Shown here one piece after another: positions 1 to 64,000 of a DNA stretch of 64,000 bases (its first letter is position 1; each line of letters opens with the position of its first letter). This DNA is from Axinella damicornis. Its lineage: Eukaryota; Porifera; Demospongiae; Axinellida; Axinellidae. The stretch is taken from contig OZ007510.1 in assembly GCA_963931865.1 (NCBI GenBank), positions 7,231,399 to 7,295,398 of the forward strand, read 5' to 3'. The position numbers were made by a program, and so were the translations under genes. A model generated the notes under the pieces. It made no database searches, was not told the origin of the DNA, and worked only from the letters and a program-made list of their open reading frames with translations.

Positions 1-69
1 ACAACATCTCAGCTACAGGTGGAATCATACATACATGTAACCATATTATTGTCTTGCTAGAACTCAAAG

Positions 70-865
70 ACATACCTCTTAGATTAGAGAGGAAACCAGT
101 ACTGAGACACCATGCAGGAGTAAGACTGGGGTTCAAGCTCACCCGAGACCATGAATTCGTTCAATAGGATGCGAGTGTATCTTGCAGCCCCAGGTAAACT
201 CCTATGCTTATGGAATGTAAAGTACATGGACTGAACATGTGAATACTATATATTTCCCTTTTAGGTGATGAATGAAAGTGTTGCGTGTGTGCTGGAGTAC
301 ATGGATAATGAGAAGACTAAGCAGACAAGGCTCTTTATTAGGATGACTGGCCACTTTTTTGACTACATGAACGTGAAGAGCCCCCTGCTCTCTCAACTGA
401 TCATGAAGAGGAAGGACAGCATTGCTCCTTACCATAGCCCTAGTGATTATCGTTTCAAGGTAATGCACACACATACATGTACACACACACAACACACACA
501 TACATGTACACACACACAACACACACACACATGCAGTGGCTGAGTGACGATTTCCTCGGATATCTGGCTGAATGGGAGCAGGAGGTGAAGAGCCAGCCTG
601 GAATTGACAGCAGAGAGAAACAGAGAATGTGGTTGAGCAGGGAGACAGTGGAAGGTCTTCGGGTGACAGGTTAGTATATTATGCACTGTATTATTGGTGG
701 TGGGCATTAATTTGTAGGTGGGTTGGCGTAAATGTTATTATTATGTCATCCATATTTGCAGTGAACTCCTTTGTCCAACTTGCTCCACAACTACTGAAGC
801 TCCCTGGTGTGGAATACGTACTTACTGAGTGAGGTGTTCTCACAAGACCATCTGGAGCGGTACTT
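70..865 (+). pseudogene. P-element/THAP-type transposase remnant, C-terminal part
   Basis: Three splice-bounded blocks read as the C-terminal half of a P-element-like (THAP9-type) transposase. A first block (about 70-193) contains LGFKLTRDHE and, after a frame slip, FNRMRVYLAAP before a GTAAAC donor. Exon 265-459 follows a TTTTAG acceptor and includes FFDYMNV. Exon 537-669 includes WLSDDFLGYLAEWEQEVK and GLRVT. The last block (762 onward) reads to GVEYVLTE, and then, only after a small frame-breaking insertion near 830, VFSQDHLERY. The motifs and their order match this transposase family. The frame breaks and the abrupt switch to gypsy sequence near 870 show a dead copy. No terminal repeats were found; the 5' part lies outside the window or is lost. 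Confidence 0.75.
467..531. repeat. (AC)n-rich microsatellite
   Basis: An imperfect AC repeat with interspersed ATACATGT units occupies most of the 77-bp intron between two exons of the dead transposase, and ends directly at its ATGCAG acceptor. Confidence 0.9.
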
Positions 866-1369
866 AGCTCGTCAGCGTCAGCGGTACTTAGATCTCAGAA
901 CTAGACTTGATCTCCTACATCCAGACTTGGGTCAGACAGTTGCTGCTAGCCAAGCACAACAAAAGCAGCATCATGACCAACATGCACACCCATGCTTGTT
1001 GGACAGTGTGTTCTGGTCCGCAATTTTAGACCTGGACCAACATGGCTTCCTGGTACAGTCATCAATTGCAATAGCCCCTTATCCTATCAAGTGAAGGTCT
1101 CTGGTGAAAGAATTTGGAATCGACACATTGACCATCTTTTGGAGGCTGTGGACCCACCACAAGTGTCTTCCACCATTGACATCCCTGACAGTCCTTCGGG
1201 GATATCAATTCAACCAACCTCCACTGAATTGGTCGCCGATCCTGGTGAAGAGAACAGATCTGAGTCGGAGTCTGTTGAATTCACTGAATGTCCTGAGGTT
1301 TCGCCCATGTCATCACCGGTTCCTGTATCTGCACAGACACCCCCCTCAACGTACGCGACCGCCGCCTGA
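866..1369 (+). pseudogene. Ty3/gypsy retrotransposon pol fragment (integrase C-terminus)
   Basis: The frame from about 875 reads LRTRLDLLHPDLGQ followed by a QAQQKQHHDQHAH segment. After a frame change near 1000 it continues as VLVRNFRPGPTWLPGTV and then WNRHIDHLLEA. This is the typical end of gypsy integrase: linker helix, then a chromodomain-like or GPY/F-type module with V-RNFRPG-W-PG, then the RHIDHL motif. At least one frameshift breaks it. A purine-rich tract at 1391-1404 (GAGAGGGAGGAATG) could be the polypurine tract before a 3' LTR, but I could not find a matching LTR. The upstream part of pol is absent because the fragment abuts transposase sequence. Confidence 0.75.
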
Positions 1370-1370
1370 C

Positions 1371-1910
1371 TTTTTCCGAGTCAGTTACTCATGAGAGGGA
1401 GGAATGAGATAGACTCTGAACAATTGTTGCCATTGTGTGAACCAGTTTTATCCAGTGGTGCATAATTATCTAAATTGCCAGACTGGCTGACTCATTATAT
1501 GTACATCTTCCATTGTCATTTTGAGTACTTAAACCCTGCCATTCTGTAGCTACTTTCTCTCGCTCTTCTGCCACTGCTAAATGAATGAAGTACTGCACCA
1601 CTGAACTATCATCTTGTTGTTACTGAAACGCTCAAGCCAGTACACTACAGGGTTGTAAACTGAACTGTTTTATGCTATCGTCCATACCTTGTCTCCATCC
1701 TTTTTGCAGTTCTGGTATCCCTACATCTCCATACCCTTTTAATGGTTTACCTCATTTTTGTAGCAGCATACTTGATAGCATTCACTCCGCACACAGTACA
1801 CAATTTTGAGTTCAAAGTTCAAAAAAGCTCTATGCATGCACACATATGAAGAAAATGGCGTTGCACATGAAGACATAGTTATTGAGTGGGCGGTTTCAAG
1901 CGCCTTGTGA
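1371..1910. other. Non-coding stretch; possible degenerate LTR, otherwise nothing recognised
   Basis: No credible reading frame, RNA gene or repeat structure was seen. If the purine tract at 1391-1404 is a gypsy polypurine tract, LTR sequence should follow, but no second copy exists in the window for comparison. Confidence 0.4.
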
Positions 1911-2125
1911 GACTTCGAAGTTGCCAAAAAGCGATGGGGTCGTGCACTGCTGAAGAAAGAAGAAGAAGAAAACTGACTTTGGCGGTTTGGTGACTTTTTG
2001 GTGCGGTACTTTCGCGACGGTATTTGCCGCCTGTTTTTAAGATTTTGAGAGATTTTGAAAGATTTTTTTTGTATCAGCTTATATTGCATGTCCATTGTAT
2101 CCCTACATACAGAGTCTACCGACTC
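1911..2125. repeat. Interspersed repeat, copy 1 of the KKEEEE/FWRFGDF block
   Basis: This segment closely resembles 33440-33745. Both contain a run of GAAGAA codons followed by a TTTTGGCGGTTTGG box and CGCGACGGT. Both then have an AGAGATTT-rich stretch, TTGCATGTCC, and TCTACCGACTC at the end. In + frames both read KKEEEE followed by a WRFGDF-like peptide. At the second locus the block lies inside an element ending in CTACCAGGAGTG, so this copy is probably a piece of the same transposon family. Confidence 0.7.
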
Positions 2126-2285
2126 TATGAAAGGGCGGAGCTTGGTTTAGCGCGCGCCGCGGCCGCTTAGTAAGTATGCAATTTTCTGATGGCCCTCCGG
2201 TTACAATAACTGTGCAATTTGGGAAAAAATGCACGCTTTTCTATGGGAGTAAATGTATGGCAACTCTATAAGTATGTGATTATAC

Positions 2286-2343
2286 CTGTAATCACACCGA
2301 CTCCAGCCTGACAAACACCTTTCACCGCTTCGAACGTAGTCAT
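2286..2343 (-). CDS. Possible first coding exon of a divergent gene (weak)
   Basis: On the minus strand an ATG at 2343 opens a 58-nt reading frame (MTTFEAVKGVCQAGVGVIT plus one base) that ends exactly at a CAG|GTATAA donor. It lies about 200 bp from the NRF1 palindrome and points away from SMG1, as expected for a divergent promoter partner. No continuation exon is recognisable between here and the left edge, which is filled with transposon debris. It could be chance; I do not recognise the peptide. Confidence 0.2.
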
Positions 2344-2469
2344 AACCTCACCAGGAAAGCGCAAAACACCGGCTGAACGAAGTTGTGTAAGATGATGAAC
2401 TGATCTGCTACCATAATAGCTAGCCCCTCGAATTTTCCCTAGTCTCGAATCTCGATCTCGTGCCCAGAC

Positions 2470-2731
2470 CACACCCCTTCGACCGCGCGCGCGCGGCGCG
2501 GGGCGCGGGGTGACGCGTTAGCCGAATTGTCCGATTAGTACGTTGCGCATGCGCAACAGCCGTCCAAAGTTCAGTCATTAGCAGCACGTGACAGGACACA
2601 TATTCCACGTGAATGTCACGTTCAAAATATCTGATCCCTCAACTGTGTATCAACTTGTAAGACTTTGGAGCGTAATGGTCTAAGGCCTGAAATTTGCTAG
2701 GGATAAAGCACCATTAGGATAGAGTAATGTT
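2470..2731 (+). promoter_or_regulatory. SMG1 promoter region, CpG-rich
   Basis: A burst of CpG at about 2482-2515 precedes a perfect NRF1-type palindrome TGCGCATGCGCA at 2544-2555 and a CACGTGAC E-box-like site at 2585-2592, with a second CACGTGA at 2608-2614. The SMG1 start codon is at 2732. The TATA-less, CpG-rich, NRF1-containing layout is typical of animal housekeeping promoters. Transcription start is not visible from sequence. Confidence 0.55.
2544..2555. promoter_or_regulatory. NRF1-type binding palindrome
   Basis: TGCGCATGCGCA is an exact match to the NRF1 consensus, extended to a 14-bp palindrome by flanking T and A. It lies 177 bp upstream of the SMG1 start codon. Confidence 0.6.
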
Positions 2732-58621
<55,890 letters not shown>

Positions 58622-59051
58622 ACGAAACAAAGAATTAAGAAAACTAAGACTAGTAGAAAGTTTGTTTGATACTGAGCACCATTAGCGCTGATTTCCAAAG
58701 CAAGCCAAACAACAGCACAGTGCTGTCCTGTCTATAGCTAGCTATCAGCGCTCAGTGCCACCTCTAAAAGAACATCCGAATACGATAACAAAAAATGTGC
58801 TGCACGGTACATCTGCAAGCTTTCTACGTAGCTACCAACTCCACACCCAACCTGTTTTGTAATGAACTTTCATAAATTGTAGCTAGATCAAGTGTGTGCT
58901 AGGTGTGATGATTGTGTTATAGATCCTCTGTTTGTAGTATACATAGCCAACTTGCAAACTGAGTTGAATAATTTTGTTGCTCTCACCTGTACAATTAGCA
59001 TTGTTTAATAATTATTCATGCTAGTTATGTAACTATGAAGACAATTACAAT
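58622..59051. other. SMG1 3' end to METTL22 start spacer
   Basis: 430 bp that must hold the SMG1 3' UTR and the METTL22 promoter. No canonical AATAAA was found; AT-rich TTTAATAATTATTCATG lies near 59005-59022. Confidence 0.6.
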
Positions 59052-62000
59052 ATGGCGGAAGGATTCAGTTCTGAGGATACTTACCTTTCTGATGTGCATG
59101 TTGGAACTTCTGAAGCACCATCTGGTGAGGTAGGCTCTCAGTCTATTGCGTGTAGCTATAATTTGTGGCGGGTGTAGTCTGATAGTGATATACCTGTACA
59201 GTCACCATGCACTTGTCTTGGACAGTGTGTGAAACTATAGCCTATGATGTGGCTAGCTAGAGATATAGGCTGTTGCTGGAGTATCTGGTTCATGTATGGA
59301 GTAGCTAAAGAGTAATTATTCAGTCCATGATGAATGCATAGCTAGCTACGTGTCCAGCCCCACATGTAGATCAATGCTACAGCTAGCTATATGGAAACAA
59401 CTTGAACAAGCTCTTACAATGCATCAAGGCTTACAACCAGCTGCACTTGTAGTTCTAGCTAAAGCTGCTGATCGACTTACTGCAATCTTCTGGCAGTACA
59501 CCGCATAATATACATCAGATTTTCTACAACATAATTTTACAACCCTGTATGGGAATATGCAGAAACAACGTCTACAGGTCTAGCTAGCTAGCTATATGGG
59601 AGCTTTTGGGCTAGCTAGTGAAAGGCGCAATACACAGTTAGCTACATCAAAGCCCACTCAAAGAGCTACAGCTTAGGCAACACCCCCTTGTTGATTCTGG
59701 GGCCGACCTCCACATGCATAATACATTTCATGAAACGCAAGTTACATCATACTAGTGAAGTGTAACTACAGTCATGCATGCATGCATGTCACATCCAGAT
59801 TACACTAGCTGTGCATGACAAATTGACAATATGTATTTACCATTGATCACATAGGGCACTGTAGTGTCCAGATTTGCTTTCAGTCTCCCCCTTGGAAGGA
59901 TGACTAACCCAGGGATCAAAGATCACGCTGAGTTTGATGAAGATGGTGATTTGCTTTTAAGCAGAAGAAGTGAACACTTGCTACTTTTGGGTAATGATGT
60001 TCTTGGCAAACGTATATGTGGAACATAAGAGTTCATGTAGCTAATCAGGGTGAAGTTGTGGGTTACTATAATGACTGAGAGACCCCAAGCATGCCTGCCT
60101 GGACAATCACGCTCTCTGGCTGGTACATGTTGTGCTATGCGTTAATATCTCAATACTGTGTGTGTTTTGATAGTCTGACAATTCCTTCACATTGGGCTCA
60201 ACCACTGTTATCAATCCAGAGCATGCTATGTCCACCGTCCTGAAGGATGTCGGGCTGCAGGTATGGAGAGGATCTTTGCTGATGGCAGATTACATTCTTC
60301 ACAATGGTATCCAATTTCAAGGTTGTACTGTCCTGGAGTTGGGAGCTGGTGTGGGGCTGGTCAGTATCGTCGCAGCCCTCCATGCCAAAAATATACTGTG
60401 CACAGGTCTGTCAGCGATCTATACCATTATAGTAGCAGACTACCTACTTTGGTGAAAGATGCATAATGATAATGCTGCAATAGATAGTTAGAGGCTGTAC
60501 TTTGTGCCACACACTTTTTCCAAAATACAAATAATGGTTTATGGTCCAGAGTATGCTTTGGGGAACACTAACAAGGGCTGCAATTTTCTTCCTTGGTGTG
60601 CAGATGTTGGCTATAAAGTGCTGAATCTCTGTCAGCATAATATTGAAAGAAATTTGCCTGAACTTGATAGCACTGGAAACGTAATTGTAAGAGAGCTGGA
60701 CTGGACAGAGCCCTGCTTCACCTCGGGTAAGTTTAGTAGCCTTTCCACATACTATGTCTGTCAGCTACAAATTTGGCTATAATTAATATTGCTGAGAGCC
60801 TTTATGCATGGTTGCTGTCAGCAATTATTGTTGCTACACTAGCCATGCATGTTCCTAGACCGTTCCACTTCCATATAATTACTTACGAATTGTCTTTGGT
60901 TTGTTATCAGGTGGAATATATTCTTGGAGTGGAGAAGACATGGACATCTTACAGAATACAGCATTTATTCTAGCTGCAGATGGTATGAGCAGTACGTCGA
61001 CTATCATCAACTGCGATGTAATATGTTTGTATGTCTTTGTCATTACGTGTGCTAGCAGTTGTCTATGAGGATGCACTGACTGATGCCTTCTTCTCATGCC
61101 TTGTGCAACTTCACTCGCAATTCAAAGAGCCGCCTGTCATTCTCATAGCCCTCGAGAAAAGGTAAGAGGTAAGTAATAATGGCACTATACACAATTTATG
61201 TCCTTTGCCTAGTTAATTGGACTAAACACATTACATTGCAAATGTCTGTATAGATGGTTATATGTCATGTTAGCCTCGTTCCCAGGCTGTCTCAGGCCTG
61301 GGAATGAGGCTAATGTCATGTATATATATTATGTATATCAATGTGTCTTCATGTACAGTATACTCTGGGGCTGCAGCTTCCCTCCTGTAACAATAAAGTG
61401 AACTACTACCAGATTATGTCTGATCCAATTACCGTACTAGCTCTAGAGTTGCGTGTTATTAACCCTTTAAGCCCCATTGACGTCTATAGACGTCATTTAG
61501 ACCCTATGCACTTGTAGGGTTTCTTGTCAGTCCAAAAAGGGACCAAAAAGGCTTCAGAGGGCCTAGGGACGACTGAGGGACAAACTCAAAAATTTGGTCA
61601 GATTTTCGGTGCGCATCCCCCACTAAACGTAGAAGCGGGAGGGTATCGAAAGGGGGGGCAGCAGCCCCCCCCCCCCCTTCGCCTGTCGTGGGCGGTTTTT
61701 ATTTTAATGATATTCATTGACCCGAAGATTTTTGATATTCATAGACCCCGCCCAGGGCGTCAAGAAAAAAACATGCAAATTGGTGGTGTAAGGTGTGCCA
61801 TCAGTCAGATCTGGTCCAAGTTTAGGGAAATGCTGGGCGAAAATCCAGCTGACATCCACCTTTGACCTCCGATTGCTGGGCTTGTGGGGGGGTCATGAAT
61901 ATCATTAACGGTATTGCCGGAGGGGTCTCTCCATGTGTGCGGGCCCCACCAAGTTTGGCCGCTGAGGAGCGAATGCTGCGGGAGAGGAGTACCTATGAAA

Positions 62001-62565
62001 GTGGTGTGCGCTGAATGCATGAAAATGTGTTGTCTTGGTGGGAAGAATTCGGTGGTTAAAGGGTTAAGCATAGGTCACTCAGAAGTATACATATTTGCTG
62101 CTAGGTGCAGGTTCAATTAACTCCCGTTCTATATCAAGTGCTGGTCTCTGCAGCTAATTGTACCGCTATAAACCATTAATTTCTGCTGGGAGCTTGAGCC
62201 ATTACTTGAGTGCCAGACATAACTGGCACACCAGATTGTATGGTTTGATAACATGCGCAATCATGATAGTAATTACTCCCTAGGATCAACTTTACCTTTG
62301 ACGACCTTGCTCCAGCAAGCCCAGCCTACAAACATTTCAGGAGAAGCATGGAGAAGGACCACCCATCCAAGAGTGGGAAAATACAGTTCTCTGTTGAGCA
62401 AATTTCCACTGATTTCCTGGAATATTTCCACTACGAGAGAGTAAAAGAATTGGTGAGTTGCAATTAGTTAATTACATCCGTACGTTATAACTGAAATTCA
62501 TATTGTATGCATTGCAGGAATTGTGGAGACTAAGTGCAGACATACCGACATACACCACTGTGTGA
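59052..62565 (+). CDS. METTL22: METTL22, protein-lysine methyltransferase of the seven-beta-strand class (8 exons)
   Basis: Exons: 59052-59129, 59855-59990, 60220-60405, 60604-60726, 60911-60982, 61059-61161, 62284-62452, 62518-62565; 915 nt, 304 aa. The N-terminus MAEGFSSEDTYLSDVHV keeps the LSDVH motif of METTL22. Then HAMSTVLKDVGLQVWRGSL leads into the fold. GCTVLELGAGVGLVSI is the SAM-binding motif I, VRELDWTE lies after motif II, and ILAADVVYEDALTDAFF gives the D-V-Y-D/E loop. ALEKRINFTFDDL precedes the C-terminal ELWRLSADIPTYTTV. Human METTL22 (about 400 aa) methylates the DNA-repair/replication protein Kin17; this one lacks most of the acidic linker. The start of exon 3 is uncertain: an acceptor at 60173 would put TGA in frame with exon 2, so I use 60219. 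Introns hold CTAG-rich sequence, one hairpin MITE and one piggyBac-like MITE. Confidence 0.88.
61271..61312. mobile_element. Hairpin mini-MITE, 42 bp, with 9-bp target duplication
   Basis: TAGCCTCGTTCCCAGGC and its near-inverse, flanked by perfect ATGTCATGT duplications (61262-61270 and 61313-61321), in METTL22 intron 6. Confidence 0.9.
61463..62063. mobile_element. piggyBac-like MITE (TTAA target duplication)
   Basis: CCCTTTAA at the left and TTAAAGGG at the right are bounded by TTAA on both sides (61459-61462, 62064-62067). This fits the piggyBac superfamily. A 16-bp palindrome GACGTCTATAGACGTC lies 20 bp inside the left end. The interior (61600-61870) resembles 63520-63690. Confidence 0.7.
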
Positions 62566-63329
62566 AATCTACACAACATCCTATCAAACAAAGTACACTT
62601 ACCACATTATACAAATGGACTCTCTGCACACATACCAACGTATAGAAGTCTTCACAAAAGATCAAACAAAATACACTTTCCATGCATACAAATAGACTAT
62701 ACAATGTGAGTATCCCAGGTCTTCAGACAGGGAGGGCCGACTTTCAGTTTTATCCAACAAGAGAAGGGTTAACTTGGTGCTTCACAGTTTAAAAGCTGAG
62801 TTTAATTTACCATACACCAAGGCTGACTTCAAAATAAGCCTGTGAGGACAGACTTCTGTATGGTAGAGTAAGTCATTGATTATCGGACGGCATGTATAAT
62901 CGGACACGTTAGCGCCGAATGCATATATATTACCAGAAGTGGGCAGGACCTTCAGTCGATATTACGGACCATCGCACTTTGAGTTGAAAGTTTGGAGCCA
63001 TTGTCTGTTGCTTGGTTCTGGAACTACAGCCAGCCAAAGCTCATTTTCAGACAAAGGTATGATCGGACAAATTGATGTATTATCGGATGACGCGGCCTGC
63101 TTCTTCTCTGAAGGAACTTTCTCCGATATTATATTTATATGTTTTCGGGAAGCCTCATGATCCCTGTGCCGCAGGCTCACTTTTTGTCAACGTGTCTGAT
63201 TCGAGCACCAGGGAATGTTGACCAGGGTCTCTAGGTCTATATAGGGGAGTGAAATTTCACTGTATTTTGGCGTTGACACTCACAGGTACACTCTTAGACT
63301 AGCGCTGCTATTCAGATATCAGTAGAATG
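62566..63329. other. Downstream of METTL22; no gene seen
   Basis: Tandem-like near-copies of a CATACCGACATACACC / ATCAAACAAA motif occur at 62540-62690. A segment with repeated TATAATCGGACA/TATTATCGGA motifs (62880-63125) may be another MITE, but its ends are not clear. Confidence 0.45.
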
Positions 63330-64000
63330 TGCAGGTCCTTAGCAACACAACAGTGCAAGTCCCGTGTTTATACGTTGCACCGTTCCTGAGATACAGCTGT
63401 TTTCCCCAATTTTGTTCCCGTAAAAGCGGTCCACAATAGCAACGACAATAGTTCTGGAGAGTTCAGAGGCAAACGACTATATCTCAGGAACGGTGCAACT
63501 TTGGGGAAAATGTTGGTCAGTTTTTGGTGTGCACCCCCACTAAACGTAAATTTGAGATTCATAGACCCCACTGAGGACCGAGGACGGGTCCTCAAGAAAA
63601 AGATCATGCAGATTGATGGTGTATGATGTGCCAGCAGTCAGATCTGGCCCAAGTTTAGGGAGATCCTGGGCGAGAATCTGGCTGACATTGGGGAAAGAAT
63701 TCCATAGTTAATGAGGCCTCCTCTGCATGCATGGTACACCATGTATGCACCGGTCGCCTACGTATAGTCATATGCATGTTACCGTGTTGTTGTTGGCTGA
63801 TGAAAATTTGGATTGTTTTACTAAAACAAAACATTATGAAAGTATGAAATGACTTTTGGAAATGGATTTGTGTGGAGAGAGCTCTCTGTGGGTCCATTAC
63901 TAGAGAAAACCTGGAAAACATTCATGATGAAGAGTTGTTTGTACTCTTGGAGGAAAGTGCTGGGTGATCACCATATAAGGAGTTTCATGTCAGTTACTTG
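63330..64000. repeat. Mosaic of two dispersed repeats at the right edge
   Basis: 63520-63690 is a diverged copy of the interior of the element at 61463 (shared CCCCCACTAAACGTA, AGTCAGATCTGG, CAAGTTTAGGGA). 63713-64000 resembles the block downstream of the intact beta-helix gene (32540-32810): GAGGCCTCCTCTGCATG, GAGTTGTTTGT, TGATCACC and ATAAGGA. The latter runs off the window. Confidence 0.65.

Noticed and set aside
2420..2608. 62-aa minus-strand frame across the CpG-rich promoter
   Set aside because: Overlaps the NRF1 site and CpG cluster, rich in Arg/Ala by composition, no recognisable domain.
62880..63125. Possible MITE with TATAATCGGACA and TATTATCGGA motifs
   Set aside because: Repeated motifs are visible but inverted ends and flanking duplication could not be established.

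Overview
This window is eukaryotic nuclear DNA, almost certainly from an early-branching animal and most likely a demosponge. It has many short introns with GT-AG boundaries, metazoan-type genes, abundant short inverted-repeat transposons, and a pair of intronless genes for large extracellular beta-helix plus multi-pass membrane proteins, a family I know mainly from sponges. The taxon is an inference; nothing in the sequence names it. All genes that look functional read on the + strand.

Layout. 1-1400: transposon wreckage, a P-element/THAP-type transposase remnant running into a Ty3/gypsy pol fragment. 1400-2731: no convincing gene, then a GC-rich promoter with a perfect NRF1 palindrome. 2732-58621: one giant gene, SMG1, the phosphatidylinositol-3-kinase-related kinase of nonsense-mediated mRNA decay. 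I traced 75 exons by hand; every junction keeps phase and the sum is 10,677 nt, i.e. 3,558 aa plus stop, from an Arg/Gly-rich N-terminus through alpha-solenoid, FAT, FRB, kinase, long C-terminal insertion and FATC. 58622-59051: a short spacer. 59052-62565: METTL22, a seven-beta-strand lysine methyltransferase, in 8 exons. 62566-64000: repeats.

SMG1 is inflated by insertions in four introns. Intron 29 (15686-21688) holds a TA-flanked MITE, antisense gypsy fragments and a duplicated MITE-rich block. Intron 35 (25297-40137, 14.8 kb) holds two hAT MITEs and two same-strand tandem paralogues of the beta-helix/multi-pass family: the first (28172-32014) is intact, the second (34565-38430) is broken by one stop and two frameshifts. 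Intron 44 holds a MULE-like element with a 9-bp target duplication. Intron 58 (50026-53921) holds a 3.7-kb composite transposon with further elements nested in it.

SMG1 and METTL22 are an ordinary housekeeping pair with no evident functional link beyond adjacency. The more unusual content is the nested membrane-protein pair and several small repeat families whose boundaries can be read directly: a 40-86 bp hairpin element with 9-10 bp target duplications, a dimeric element carrying two start-codon-to-splice-donor modules, a palindrome-rich MITE, and microsatellites that run right up to many SMG1 3' splice sites. I saw no tRNA, rRNA or CRISPR, and nothing bacterial. Exon limits are hand calls without transcript evidence.
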